From the NCBI GenBank assembly GCA_031460175.1, contig JAVKGW010000001.1, positions 19,021 through 83,020 of the forward strand: a stretch of DNA of 64,000 nucleotides. The letters run 5' to 3'. Below the pieces are notes generated by a model, which saw only the letters and a program-made list of their open reading frames with translations, ran no database searches and was not told where the DNA came from. Every line of letters begins with the position of its first letter. Positions within the stretch are counted from its first letter, which is position 1. Source of the stretch: Armatimonadota bacterium. Lineage in GTDB: Bacteria > Sysuimicrobiota > Sysuimicrobiia > Sysuimicrobiales > Sysuimicrobiaceae. Both the position numbers and the translations under genes were made by a program. Shown here one piece after another: positions 8,730-18,072 of this stretch.

Positions 8730-9836
8730 CTATCCCCCCACCCGCACCCGGGGATCCACGATGGCGTACGCCACGTCCAACAGGAACACGGTGATGGCCA
8801 ACAGGTACGCGTAGAGGATGGTGGCGCCCACGATCACGGGTGTGTCCGCGAGTCCCACCGCCTGGTAGAGGGTGCGGCCCAGGCCCGGCCAGTTGAACAC
8901 CGTCTCCAGCACGATGGCCCCCGTCCACGTACCGATGAGTCCCAGGGCAAAGTTGGTGAGGAGGGTGGGAAGGGCCGGACGGAGGATGTACCGGCGCTCC
9001 AACAGCGGCCCCGGGAGTCCTTTTGCCCGGGCCAGATCCACGTAGTCCTCGCTGCTGAACAGCAGGAAGAAGGTGCGCCAGGAATAGACGGCCAGGGGGA
9101 GGGAGGTGAGGACGATGGCCCCCGCGGGCAGGATCATGTGCTTGAGGACGCTCGCCGCGTACGCCCACCTCCCCTCCGGAGGAGGGGCGTCCACCATGCC
9201 GCCGAAGGGCAGCCAGCGCAGCCACGCGGCAAAGATCAGGATTAGAAAGATCCCGTAGAACCAGGCGGGTGGGGTGGAGAGGGGGGCCAGGGCCACCACC
9301 AGGCGGTCCAGGGGGCTCCCGTACCTCCGGGAGAGACGCAGGGCCATCGCCACGGAGACGAAGAAGAGGAAGATTGAGGTGGTGGCGAACAGCAGGAGGG
9401 TGGGGCCCAGGCGGTCCAGAAGGATCTGGCGCACCAGCCGAGAGCCGACATCGCTGGTCATGCGCTCCGCGAACCCCAACCGCAGCAGGAGCGCATCCCG
9501 CAGGTAGATCAGGGATCGGACAAGGAAGGGGCGGTCAAGGCCCAGACGCCGCTCCTCCACCCGGATCATCTCCGCCACCACCCGCTCCCGCACCTCCGGC
9601 GGGAGCCGCCGGATCTGTTCGTTCAGGGAGGCCGCGAGGGCCACCTGCTCCCGGATCTCCGCCCGCTTGATCTGATCCACATACCCCCCCATGTTGGCCA
9701 CCAGGATGGTGAGGTAGATGCCCACCACGGTGGTGAAGAACAGGGCCATCCCCCGGGTCGCGGTGTAGATGGCCACCCGGGCCAGGGTGGAGGTCGCCCG
9801 GGGACGGGGCAGATCGGGGGAGGCGATCTGGGACAC
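8730..9836 (-). CDS. Peptide-type ABC permease (OppB/DppB)
   Basis: First permease subunit of the importer, 368 residues from GTG 9836. TM1 is at about residues 28-50. A charged external helix rich in Glu/Arg (about 55-100) follows, then the core with GSRLVRQILLDRLGPTLLL, and the ATPase-docking loop DYVDLARAKGLPGPLLERRYILRPA near residue 265. The C-terminal VFNWPGLGRTLYQAVGLADTP is an OppB hallmark. The start is uncertain: the GTG at 9836 lies 5 bases after the binding-protein stop and a GTG at 9776 is also possible; neither has a strong ribosome-binding site. The operon order is binding protein, oppB, oppC, oppD, oppF. Confidence 0.92.
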   Translation of the reverse strand: MSQIASPDLPRPRATSTLARVAIYTATRGMALFFTTVVGIYLTILVANMGGYVDQIKRAEIREQVALAASLNEQIRRLPPEVRERVVAEMIRVEERRLGLDRPFLVRSLIYLRDALLLRLGFAERMTSDVGSRLVRQILLDRLGPTLLLFATTSIFLFFVSVAMALRLSRRYGSPLDRLVVALAPLSTPPAWFYGIFLILIFAAWLRWLPFGGMVDAPPPEGRWAYAASVLKHMILPAGAIVLTSLPLAVYSWRTFFLLFSSEDYVDLARAKGLPGPLLERRYILRPALPTLLTNFALGLIGTWTGAIVLETVFNWPGLGRTLYQAVGLADTPVIVGATILYAYLLAITVFLLDVAYAIVDPRVRVGG

Positions 9837-9841
9837 GGCGG

Positions 9842-12319
9842 CTACTGCGGGGGCAAGGCCGTAAAGGTCAAGGAGGCGAATCCGGGAATGCTCACCACGC
9901 GGGAGATCACGATGACCTCCAGCCGCGAGGCGCCGGGTCTCAGACGGGAAGTCGCCTGCGGGGAGAGGACCACCCGCCAGCTCTCCCCGGCACGCTGCGC
10001 CCGACCCGTGTGGGCGAGCTCGTTGCGGGCATCGAACAGGAGGTAGCGCACCGCCTCGATGTCCCCGGGCGGATAGGGCCTCCCGCGGTGGGTGATGCGT
10101 ACCTCGTACGTGGCCTCCTGCCCGGCCCGCACGGTGCGGGGGCCACTCAGGGAGGCGGTAGGGATTCGAGGTTCTCCGAACCGCAACCACTTGGTGGAGG
10201 GATCCGGAAACCGGCCGAACCGCCGCAGCTCCACGATCTTCTCCACGGGCGAGACCCGCTGCAGCAGGAATGGCCCCATGCCCACCCAGTAGTGCCCGCG
10301 GCCCGCCCGCCACGCCGCAAGCAGCCGCCATCGCTGCCGCGCCTCCTCCGGGGAGATCCACCGGCGCAGGGCCCGCTCGAAGGGGATGTAGTTCTCCCGT
10401 TGGGCGGCCCGGAGTTCCTCGTCCAGGATGGCGAGGGTGGGGCCCGCCACATAGTTGAGCCGCTCCACCCTCTTCTCCGTGGCCTTCGCGGCCGTGAAGG
10501 CCGCCCGTCCACTCGTCTCTGCCCGAATGCCCAACGCCACGGTATGCCAGGGCCCGGGTCCGAACCCGTACACCGGCCAGAAGGCCCCTGCCGAGGTCAT
10601 GAGCTCCGCCTCCAGGGTCCAGTCCGTGCTGTAGTACTCCGCCACCAGGGGATCCTCCCGGACGATGCGGAACCCCCGGAAGGTCTCCACGAAGGATCGG
10701 AAGGCGGGAAGGTAAGAGCGGTCGAAGAGGGGGCTATGTTCCTCCGCCCGCTCGAAGGTGAGGATCCAGGCGAGCAGGATGTCGCCCAGGCTCAGGCGGT
10801 TCCCGTCGTGCCACTGCACCTTCCGGAAGAGGTCCCGGTCAAAGTAGACCACGCTCTTCCGGATCGCGGTGAGGCCCTGGGGATACCGCTCCCGCACCGT
10901 CACGAACCGCTGGGCCCGGGAATCCCACCCGATGATGGCGTCCTCCGGCACCCGGATCTGGGGCGCGAACTTCAACTCCACCCAGTCCGCGCTCTTGGTG
11001 ACCGGTAGCCCCTGCTGGACCGTGACCTCCACCTTCTCGACCCGCTGCGGGATCGGCAGCCCCGTGTAGGGATCCGGAAGGAGCGGGTAGTCCTGGGTGG
11101 CGCGGATCAGGGTGGTGTCGAAGATCCAGTTGGAGCCGCCCACGGGGTTCCACGGCTCCGCGAGGATGCTCCGCAGGCCGATGCGCACCACGCCGCCCGT
11201 CCGACCTCGGTACCGGAGGGTGTAGGGCCAGAGGAACGACCCCGCAAGCCCCCCCGCGAGATCGCTCACCACCTCCACCTCCGACCGCCAGGCCAGGACG
11301 GGGAGCCGGTCCACCAGCCACACCCGCACGGAGTCCTGCAGGGCGAGCTCCAGGGCCCGCGCGAGCAAGCGGTTGCGCTCCTGCACGGAACGGAACCGGC
11401 GCTGCGCGAGCCGCTCTGCGAGCCGGTCGAACTCGGGGCTCGGCCGGTACGCCTGCCAGAGCGGACTCGGGAGGCCGCGCTTGGTGTAGAAGAAATCGAA
11501 GACGTCCACCTGGTCCCGGTCAATGACCGTGCTGATCCACCCCCCCGTGTAGAGGTGCCAGCGCCCCAGGGCGGGATCGCCTGTGCTCCAGATGGGGCTC
11601 AGCTCCGGGGCCCGACCGTACCGCCGCTCCACGGTGAACCCCACCTGCTCCAGGAGCCCCGCCACGTAATCCCCGATCTGCCGGCGCTCGTCCTCGATGC
11701 GGATCAGGAAGGTGAGCACCACGGGAGTCCCCCGGAAGTGCCACTTCCCGTCCACCAGGGTGGCCCCCAGCTTCCGCATCTCCTCCGTGAGGACCGCCCG
11801 GGCCCGCTCGGGGTTGTGCGCGTAGCGGATCTCCAGCCGCCTCGCCACCTCCGCGATGCGGGCGTAATCGGGGAACGCCCGGCTGATGGGAAGGTAGCGG
11901 GGCTCTCCGAGCCCCCCCATGAGCTCCTGGGCGATGTACCGCCGGTCCACGAGCCAGTTCACCGCCTCCCGGATGCGGGGGACCGCGAAGGGGTTGAGAC
12001 GGTTCGTGCCGGGGAAGACGGGACCCACGGGGTTGAAGGTGAGCTCGTGATAGAGACCGTAGCTCGTGGTGGAGACGAGGGTCCGGCTCTGGCGGATGCG
12101 GTTGGCCACCTCCGGGATGGCCGTCTCGCTGAACCAGGCATGCAGGTCTCCGGCCTCCATCCGGCGCACCGCCGCCGCCTCGCTGGGTTCCTCCACCGCC
12201 ACCACCGCGTCCACCCACGCGCCGACCCGCGGCCCCTGGGCTGCGGCCGCGGACACGCCCAGGAGGGCCAGCACCAGCACGCCCGCAAGGACTCTGCCCT
12301 GATGTACGCCTCGCCGCAT
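9842..12319 (-). CDS. Family 5 solute-binding lipoprotein-like protein with circularly permuted lobes and C-terminal Ig-like domain
   Basis: Exported 825-residue substrate-binding subunit of the adjacent importer, with a signal peptide at about 1-27. The order of family 5 hallmarks is reversed. The segment normally in the second half comes first: VDAVVAVEEPSEAAAVRRM at 36-54, the AVNWLVDRR of the C-terminal lobe at 119-127, and ERARAVLTEEMRKLG at 171-185. The normally N-terminal elements follow: IGLRSILAEPWNPVGGSN from 380, QWHDG at 502-506 and GMGPFLLQ at 680-687. Residues about 722-825 look like an immunoglobulin-type beta domain. A conventional family member at 54970-56505 has the standard order. 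The substrate is unknown. No Cys lipobox is seen, so anchoring is unclear. Confidence 0.88.
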   Translation of the reverse strand: MRRGVHQGRVLAGVLVLALLGVSAAAAQGPRVGAWVDAVVAVEEPSEAAAVRRMEAGDLHAWFSETAIPEVANRIRQSRTLVSTTSYGLYHELTFNPVGPVFPGTNRLNPFAVPRIREAVNWLVDRRYIAQELMGGLGEPRYLPISRAFPDYARIAEVARRLEIRYAHNPERARAVLTEEMRKLGATLVDGKWHFRGTPVVLTFLIRIEDERRQIGDYVAGLLEQVGFTVERRYGRAPELSPIWSTGDPALGRWHLYTGGWISTVIDRDQVDVFDFFYTKRGLPSPLWQAYRPSPEFDRLAERLAQRRFRSVQERNRLLARALELALQDSVRVWLVDRLPVLAWRSEVEVVSDLAGGLAGSFLWPYTLRYRGRTGGVVRIGLRSILAEPWNPVGGSNWIFDTTLIRATQDYPLLPDPYTGLPIPQRVEKVEVTVQQGLPVTKSADWVELKFAPQIRVPEDAIIGWDSRAQRFVTVRERYPQGLTAIRKSVVYFDRDLFRKVQWHDGNRLSLGDILLAWILTFERAEEHSPLFDRSYLPAFRSFVETFRGFRIVREDPLVAEYYSTDWTLEAELMTSAGAFWPVYGFGPGPWHTVALGIRAETSGRAAFTAAKATEKRVERLNYVAGPTLAILDEELRAAQRENYIPFERALRRWISPEEARQRWRLLAAWRAGRGHYWVGMGPFLLQRVSPVEKIVELRRFGRFPDPSTKWLRFGEPRIPTASLSGPRTVRAGQEATYEVRITHRGRPYPPGDIEAVRYLLFDARNELAHTGRAQRAGESWRVVLSPQATSRLRPGASRLEVIVISRVVSIPGFASLTFTALPPQ

Positions 12320-12377
12320 GGATCTCCACCCCCCTGATCACGCGCGTGGGGCGACCGCGGTTCTCATCCTCCTCATT

Positions 12378-14528
12378 CTAGTCCGTGGCCTTCTCCAGGG
12401 GCGCATATCCCAGCGCGAGACGCTTCGTGCCCACGCCCGGGAACCGCACGGTGGCCACCGCCCGGCTGCCCTCTCCCTCGATCCCCACCACCTGGCCCAG
12501 GCCGAAGTGGCGGTGCCGCACCCATTCTCCTGCCCGGAGTTCCGGCACCTCCCGGTTCGGGAGATCCGGCCAATCCCCCGCCTCCGTGCGGGGAGTGCGC
12601 AGCTCCCGCAGGCACGCCCGGGGGAGCTCCTCCAGGAACCGGCTGGGCACGCTCGCGAAGGTACGCCCGAAGAGGGTGCGCTGCTGGGCATAGGTGAGGT
12701 ACACCCGTTCCCTCGCCCGGGTGATGCCCACGTAGGCGAGCCGCCGTTCCTCCTCCAGCCGCCGGGGATCCTCCACGGAGCGGCTGTGGGGGAAGAGTCC
12801 CTCTTCCAGCCCGCACAGGAACACCACGGAGAACTCCAGTCCCTTCGCCGCGTGGAGGGTCAGGAGTGCCACCCGGTCCTGCGTCTCGTCGTAGACGTCC
12901 ACGTCCGTCATGAGGGCCACGTGCTCCAAAAAGGCCTCCACGGAAGTCTCCCCGCTGGCCCGCTCGAATTCCTGCGCCACGGTTACCAGTTCCCGCAGGT
13001 TCTCCAGGCGCGCCGCGGCCTCCTCCGTGCCCTCCGCTTCCAGGGCTGCCCGGTACCCCGTCCTCTCGATGGCAAGGGCGATGAGCTCGGAGACCGTGGA
13101 TTGGGACATGGCCTCCTGAAGCGCCTCCAGGACCGCCCCGAACCCCTCCACCGCCCGCCGGCTCTGCGGGGGAAGGCTCCCGAGCACCTCCGGGCATCGC
13201 ATGGCCTGTACCGGCGGGATTCCGAGGCGCTCCGCGGCCGCCTCGATCCGTGCCAGGGTCCCCTCTCCGATGCCCCGGCGGGGGACGTTGACGATCCGGC
13301 GCAGGCTCAGCACATCCCGGGGATTCGCGAGCACCCGCAGGTACGCCAGGAGATCCTTCACCTCCCGCCGCTCGTAGAACCGGAGAGCCCCCACCACCTG
13401 GTAGGGGATCCCCGCCCGCAGGAGGGCCTCCTCGAACTGCCGGGATTGCGCATTGATCCGGTACAGGATCGCGCACGCCCGCAGGGGATACCCGCACGCC
13501 TGCAGCCTCCGGATCTCCTCCACCACGAACCGGGCCTCGTCGTGCTCGTCCCACGCCGCGTACACGGTGAGGGGTTCCCCGGCGGGGTTTTCTGTCCACA
13601 GGCGCTTGGGGTAACGGTGGGGGTTGTGGCGGATGAGGTGTTCCGCGGCCTCCAGGATGGTCCTCGTGGACCGGTAGTTCTGCTCCAGGGGGATGACGCG
13701 GGCGTCCGGGAAGTCGCGCTCGAACTCCAGGATGTTGCGGATGTCCGCGCCCCGCCATCCGTAGATGGCCTGATCCACGTCTCCCACCACGCACAGGTTC
13801 CGGTGCCGGGCCGCGAGGGCGCTGAGGAGGCGGAACTGCACGGGGTTGGTGTCCTGGTACTCGTCCACCAGGATGTGCAGGAACCGTTCCTGGCACTCCG
13901 CCAGCACATCCGGACAGGCTGCGAAAAGCCGCAGGGTTTCCAGGAGCATGTCGTCGAAGTCCAGGGCGTCGTGCTCCGCGAGGATCCGCTGGTACTCCCG
14001 CCACACCGCCGCCACCACCTGCTCGAAGTAGGTCGTGGCGCGCCGCTCGTAATCCGGCAGGTCCGTGCCCTCGTTCTTCGCCGCGGAGATGGCGGCGAGC
14101 ACCGCGCCGGGTGGAATCCGCCGTTCGTCCAGGTTCAGCCGCCGCAGGGCCTCCCGCACGGTGGCCCGCTGGTCCTCCTCGTCGTAGATCACAAAGCGCG
14201 GGGCGAGCCCGATGCGTTCCCCCCACCGCCGCAGGAGGCGGCCGCAGACCCGGTGGAAGGTACCGATCCAGACCCGCTCCGCAATCCGCCCGCCCACCAG
14301 CTGCCCGATGCGGTCCCGCATCTCGCCCGCGGCCTTGTTGGTGAACGTCACCGCGAGGATGCGGTCCGGCGGCACCCCACGCCCTCCGATGAGGTGGGCC
14401 ACCCGGTAGGCCAGGACCCGGGTCTTGCCGCTGCCCGCGCCCGCCAGGATCAACAGCGGCCCGCCCTCGTACAGGACCGCCTCCCGCTGCGCGGGGTTCA
14501 GGTCCGCGAGGAGGTCCGGGGAACGCAT
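12378..14528 (-). CDS. pcrA: ATP-dependent DNA helicase PcrA/UvrD
   Basis: Superfamily 1A 3'-to-5' helicase for nucleotide-excision repair and for clearing recombination intermediates. The 716-residue protein shows the Q motif LNPAQREAV, Walker A GAGSGKT, DEYQDTN (Walker B), QNYRST, TLHAAKGLEF (motif V) and VGITRARERVYL (motif VI). The last 50 residues form the Tudor-like tail typical of PcrA (WVRHRHFGLGQVVGIEG), which in relatives binds RNA polymerase. ATG 14528 is preferred over GTG 14540. It is a single-gene unit preceded by an extended -10 promoter. Confidence 0.97.
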   Translation of the reverse strand: MRSPDLLADLNPAQREAVLYEGGPLLILAGAGSGKTRVLAYRVAHLIGGRGVPPDRILAVTFTNKAAGEMRDRIGQLVGGRIAERVWIGTFHRVCGRLLRRWGERIGLAPRFVIYDEEDQRATVREALRRLNLDERRIPPGAVLAAISAAKNEGTDLPDYERRATTYFEQVVAAVWREYQRILAEHDALDFDDMLLETLRLFAACPDVLAECQERFLHILVDEYQDTNPVQFRLLSALAARHRNLCVVGDVDQAIYGWRGADIRNILEFERDFPDARVIPLEQNYRSTRTILEAAEHLIRHNPHRYPKRLWTENPAGEPLTVYAAWDEHDEARFVVEEIRRLQACGYPLRACAILYRINAQSRQFEEALLRAGIPYQVVGALRFYERREVKDLLAYLRVLANPRDVLSLRRIVNVPRRGIGEGTLARIEAAAERLGIPPVQAMRCPEVLGSLPPQSRRAVEGFGAVLEALQEAMSQSTVSELIALAIERTGYRAALEAEGTEEAAARLENLRELVTVAQEFERASGETSVEAFLEHVALMTDVDVYDETQDRVALLTLHAAKGLEFSVVFLCGLEEGLFPHSRSVEDPRRLEEERRLAYVGITRARERVYLTYAQQRTLFGRTFASVPSRFLEELPRACLRELRTPRTEAGDWPDLPNREVPELRAGEWVRHRHFGLGQVVGIEGEGSRAVATVRFPGVGTKRLALGYAPLEKATD

Positions 14529-14602
14529 CGCGATCCGCACCGCTCCGGCACCGAGGCTCCAGTCCGTTCTAAGGGGTTCAGGATCGCCCGGGCGCTGCTA
14601 CT

Positions 14603-14611
14603 ACTATACCA
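14603..14611 (-). promoter_or_regulatory. Extended -10 promoter for pcrA
   Basis: Minus strand TGGTATAGT gives a TGn extension followed by TATAGT (five of six to TATAAT), 75 bases before the pcrA ATG and downstream of the guaA stop. No clear -35 is present. This would give pcrA its own transcript, separate from the nucleotide operon. Confidence 0.5.
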
Positions 14612-14646
14612 ACCCCGGCTCCCGGACCGCGGCCGGAATCGCCCTT

Positions 14647-16215
14647 CTACTCCCACTCGATGGTGGCGGGGGGCTTGGAGGTGATGTCATAGACCACCCG
14701 GGTGATCTCCGGGACCTCCCGGGTAATGCGGGCCGCGAGGGTCTCCAGCAGCTCCGGTGGCAGACGTGCCCAGTCCGCAGTCATCCCATCCTCGCTGGTC
14801 ACCGCGCGGACCACGGCCACGTACCCGTACGTGCGGGAATCGCCCGCCACCCCCACGGCCCGCACGGGCAACAGCACGCAGAAGGCCTGCCAGAGGGAAC
14901 GGCTCAGGCCCGCCCGCCGGATCTCCTCCGTCACGATGGCGTCCGCCTCCCGGAGGATGCGCAGCTTCTCCTCCGTGACCTCCCCCACCACCCGAATGGC
15001 GAGGCCCGGACCCGGAAAGGGATGCCGCCAGATGAGCTCGTCGGGAAGCCCCAGGGCCTTCGCCAGCTCCCGCACCTCGTCCTTGAACAGCTCCCGGAAG
15101 GGCTCCACGAGCTGAAAGCTCATGCGCTCCGGAAGGCCGCCCACGTTGTGGTGGGTCTTGATGCGGGCCGCGGTCCGGGTGCCGCTCTCGATGACGTCCG
15201 GGTACAGGGTGCCCTGCACGAGGAAGTCGATGCGCCCGAGCCGGCGCGCGTGCTCCTCGAAGACCCGCACGAACTCCTCCCCGATGCGCCGCCGCTTCTC
15301 CTCCGGATCCACCACGCCCCGCAGCCGTTCCAGGAAGCGGGCGGAGGCATCCACGTGGAGCAGGGGGATGCGGAAGTGGTCGCGGAAGGTTCGCACCACC
15401 TGATCCGCCTCACCCTTGCGCAAAAACCCGTGGTCCACGAACACGCAGCTGAGCTGCTCCCCCACCGCGCGGTGTACGAGGGCCGCGGCCGCGGAGGAAT
15501 CCACCCCCCCCGAGAGGGCGCACAGCACCCTTCCCCTCCCCACCTGCTCCCGGACCCGGGCGATGGCCTGGTCCAGGAACGAGGTCATGGTCCAGGATCC
15601 GGTGCACCCGCACACCCCGAACAGGAAGTTCCGCAGGACCTCCCGGCCCCACGGGGTGTGGGAGACCTCCGGATGGAACTGCACGCCAAAGAGCTGCCGG
15701 GCGGGATGGGCCATGGCCGCGCACACGTCCTGGTCCGTACGAGCAAGGCGGACAAAGCCGGGCGGCAGGTCCAGCACCGCATCCCCGTGGCTCATCCAGC
15801 ACAGGAGCCGTCGCTCCAGCCCCCTGAACAGCGCCCCCGGCTCCTCGATCACCAGCCGGGTGCGGCCGTACTCCCGCTGAGGGCTGGGGCCCGTGCGGCC
15901 GCCCAGCACGTGGGCCATCCACTGCATGCCGTAGCAGATCCCCAGCACGGGAATCCCGAGGGAGAGCAGGGCGGGGTCTGCCTGCGGGGCGCCGGGCTCG
16001 TAGACGCTCCGGGGTCCGCCGGACAGCACGATACCTTTGGGCCGGAGGGCCCGGATGCGGGCGAGGGACACATCGTAGGGAAGGATGAGGCTGTAGACCC
16101 GGAGCTCCCGGATCCGGCGGGCGATCAGCTGCGTGTACTGGGCGCCGAAGTCGAGGACGAGAACGATTTCCGAGGTGGGCGGGCGGAGCTCAGGAGGAGG
16201 TTCCTCGGCCTGCAT
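14647..16215 (-). CDS. guaA: GMP synthase (glutamine-hydrolysing)
   Basis: Converts XMP, ATP and glutamine to GMP in the last step of guanine nucleotide synthesis. The 522-residue protein has an N-terminal class I glutamine amidotransferase domain (about 15-205; nucleophile in GICYGMQW, partner residues in [10 protein letters not shown]), an ATP-pyrophosphatase domain with the P-loop SGGVDSS near 240, and the dimerisation domain ending [13 protein letters not shown] 16215 is chosen; a GTG at 16224 would create a GTGA overlap with guaB3 and add three residues. It ends the pyrimidine/purine operon and follows the dehydrogenase that makes XMP. Confidence 0.97.
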   Translation of the reverse strand: MQAEEPPPELRPPTSEIVLVLDFGAQYTQLIARRIRELRVYSLILPYDVSLARIRALRPKGIVLSGGPRSVYEPGAPQADPALLSLGIPVLGICYGMQWMAHVLGGRTGPSPQREYGRTRLVIEEPGALFRGLERRLLCWMSHGDAVLDLPPGFVRLARTDQDVCAAMAHPARQLFGVQFHPEVSHTPWGREVLRNFLFGVCGCTGSWTMTSFLDQAIARVREQVGRGRVLCALSGGVDSSAAAALVHRAVGEQLSCVFVDHGFLRKGEADQVVRTFRDHFRIPLLHVDASARFLERLRGVVDPEEKRRRIGEEFVRVFEEHARRLGRIDFLVQGTLYPDVIESGTRTAARIKTHHNVGGLPERMSFQLVEPFRELFKDEVRELAKALGLPDELIWRHPFPGPGLAIRVVGEVTEEKLRILREADAIVTEEIRRAGLSRSLWQAFCVLLPVRAVGVAGDSRTYGYVAVVRAVTSEDGMTADWARLPPELLETLAARITREVPEITRVVYDITSKPPATIEWE

Positions 16216-16220
16216 CCCGA

Positions 16221-17438
16221 TCACGTCCGGCCTTGACCCACCCGCTGGGCGAACTGCACCGCCTTGCCCTCCGTGGCGAGGGCGGGAGCCAGCACCACCT
16301 CCACCCGATGCATCTCCCGGATGGTGGCGGCCCCGCACATCCCCATGGCCGTACGCAGGGCCTCCACGAGATTTTGAGTCCCGTCGTCCACCTGCGCGGG
16401 GCCCAGAAGGATCTGCCGCAACGTCCCCGTGGTCCCCACGTGGATGCGGGTGCCCCGGGGAAGGGCGGGATGCGGGGTGGCCATGCCCCAATGGTACCCA
16501 CGCCCGGGGGCTTCCTCCGCCCTCGCGAGGGCGCTCCCCAGCATCACCGCGTCCGCCCCACACGCGATGGCCTTCGCGAGATCTCCCCCCACCGTGAGCC
16601 CGCCGTCCGCGATCACGGGGACGTAGCGGCCGGTGCGGACATAATAGTCGTCCCGCGCGGCGGCCACGTCGCACAGGGCGGTCACCTGCGGGACACCCAC
16701 GCCCAGCACCCGACGGCTGGTACACGCGGCCCCCGGCCCCACGCCCACGAATACCCCCGCCACGCCGGCCTCCAACAGCCCCATGGCCTGGGCATACGAG
16801 ACGCAGTTCCCCGCCATCACGGGGATCCCCATCCGATCCACCAGGTCGGGGAGGGAGACCCCTCGGCCCCGGCTGGAGCGGTGCTGCGCGGTCACCACGG
16901 TGGACTGCACCACGAGGACATCGAGCCCCGCCTCCCGGGCGATGGGCGCAAGCCGCGGAGCGTTCCCGGGCGTCACGGAGGCCATGGCAACCACGCCCGC
17001 CCGCTTGAGCTCCTGGACGCGACGGGCCACGAGCTCCTCCCGAACCGGACGCCGGTACACCTCCTGCAGGACCGCCACGCACCGTTCCTGGGGAGCCTGG
17101 ACGATGGCCTCGATGGCCTCCGTGGGATCCTCGTATCGGGTCTGAATCCCCTCCAGGTTCAGCACCGCGGCCCCGCCCAGCTCGTGCAGGAGGGCCGCCA
17201 CCCGCACGTCCGTCACGCTGTCCATGGCCGCGGCGAGCACGGGGATCCGGAAGCGAAACCCGCCCACCTCCCACGAGGTGTCCACGTCCTCGGGGTCCAG
17301 GGTACTCGCGGCAGGGACCAGGGCGATGTCGTCGTACCCGTAGGCCCGGCGCGCCCACCGGCCGATCCCGAGGCTTTCTCCCGCCGGGAGCGCCCGCTCT
17401 CCCGGCAGCGGGACCCGTTCTGGGGTCTGCGTCCTCAT
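16221..17438 (-). CDS. guaB3: GuaB3-type IMP dehydrogenase family protein
   Basis: 405-residue (beta/alpha)8 enzyme of the IMP dehydrogenase/GMP reductase superfamily, without the CBS pair of ordinary GuaB. The N-terminal [15 protein letters not shown] and the phosphate-binding [20 protein letters not shown] fit the GuaB3 subgroup known from Actinobacteria and cyanobacteria. The catalytic loop is [11 protein letters not shown] with Cys239, whereas classical enzymes read G-S-x-C-T-T. IMP dehydrogenase activity has been reported for cyanobacterial GuaB3. Position between hpt and guaA supports production of XMP. An ATGA overlap joins it to hpt; a GGAGG precedes the start. Whether it is the only IMP dehydrogenase of the cell cannot be seen here. 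Confidence 0.9.
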   Translation of the reverse strand: MRTQTPERVPLPGERALPAGESLGIGRWARRAYGYDDIALVPAASTLDPEDVDTSWEVGGFRFRIPVLAAAMDSVTDVRVAALLHELGGAAVLNLEGIQTRYEDPTEAIEAIVQAPQERCVAVLQEVYRRPVREELVARRVQELKRAGVVAMASVTPGNAPRLAPIAREAGLDVLVVQSTVVTAQHRSSRGRGVSLPDLVDRMGIPVMAGNCVSYAQAMGLLEAGVAGVFVGVGPGAACTSRRVLGVGVPQVTALCDVAAARDDYYVRTGRYVPVIADGGLTVGGDLAKAIACGADAVMLGSALARAEEAPGRGYHWGMATPHPALPRGTRIHVGTTGTLRQILLGPAQVDDGTQNLVEALRTAMGMCGAATIREMHRVEVVLAPALATEGKAVQFAQRVGQGRT

Positions 17439-17977
17439 TGGTACACCTCCGGCTTCAGCACGCACACAAACGGCAGGTTTCGGTACAGCCCCGCGTAGTC
17501 CAAACCGTATCCCACCACGAACCGGTTGGGGATCCGGAAGCCCACGTACCGCAGGGGAACCTCCCGAATGCGACGTTCCGCCTTGTCCAGGAGCACGCAC
17601 ACGGCCAGGCTCGCGGGATACCGGGCCTTCAGGGTGGTGAGCAGGTAGTCCATGGTGAGCCCGGTGTCCACGATGTCGTCCACGATGATCACGTGCCGTC
17701 CCTCGATGCTCTCGTTGAGATCCTTGAGGATCCGCACCACCCCCGTGCTCTCCGTGCCCCGGCCGTAGGCGCTGGTGGCCATGAAATCCAGGTGCACGGG
17801 AATGGTGATGGACCGCATGAGATCGCACACGAAGAACACCGCACCCGTGAGGATCCCCACCAGGAGCGGCTCCTTTCCCTCGTAGTCCTCCGAGATCCGG
17901 CGGCCCAACTCCCGCACCCGGGCCTGTAGGGCCTCCTCCGGAATCAGCACCTCCGCCACGTCGTCCAGCAGCCCCAC
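17435..17977 (-). CDS. hpt: Hypoxanthine/guanine phosphoribosyltransferase
   Basis: Purine salvage enzyme that makes IMP or GMP from the free base and PRPP. The 180-residue protein has the [18 protein letters not shown] segment, the [10 protein letters not shown] loop and the PRPP-binding motif [13 protein letters not shown], plus the [18 protein letters not shown] tail diagnostic for HPRT. It was compared with PyrR, which lacks that tail, and rejected as such. The GTG at 17977 has AGGAG 8 bases upstream. Its own promoter lies just before it, so salvage and GMP synthesis can be expressed apart from the pyr genes. Confidence 0.96.
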   Translation of the reverse strand: MGLLDDVAEVLIPEEALQARVRELGRRISEDYEGKEPLLVGILTGAVFFVCDLMRSITIPVHLDFMATSAYGRGTESTGVVRILKDLNESIEGRHVIIVDDIVDTGLTMDYLLTTLKARYPASLAVCVLLDKAERRIREVPLRYVGFRIPNRFVVGYGLDYAGLYRNLPFVCVLKPEVYQ

Positions 17978-17998
17978 GGTGCGGCTCCTTTGCGGGAG

Positions 17999-18027
17999 AT
18001 TGTAGAGGGACGGAAAACGGGAGTCAA
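17999..18027 (-). promoter_or_regulatory. Sigma-A-type promoter for hpt-guaB3-guaA
   Basis: Minus strand TTGACT (18022-18027), a 17-base spacer and TACAAT (17999-18004) give a near-consensus promoter inside the 95-base gap between pyrE and hpt. Transcription would begin about 15 bases before the GTG, leaving a short leader with just the Shine-Dalgarno site. Confidence 0.75.
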
Positions 18028-18072
18028 CCACCGCGGTCGCGTCAAGTTCGGTCCCGGATTCTTCGTGGATTC

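Noticed and set aside
12375..12380. TAGAAT on the minus strand as promoter of the opp operon
   Set aside because: It overlaps the pcrA stop codon, and no -35 or TGn extension is present; the match may be chance.
12318..14684. Very long open frame antisense to pcrA (788 codons)
   Set aside because: The sense frame encodes an intact helicase with all motifs. Long antisense frames are expected at this GC content because stop codons are rare, and the translation is His/Pro/Arg-rich without any domain.
17435..17977. hpt considered as pyrR, which would explain the attenuator
   Set aside because: The protein has the HPRT tail [17 protein letters not shown] and the HPRT-type PRPP loop, not the PyrR pattern.
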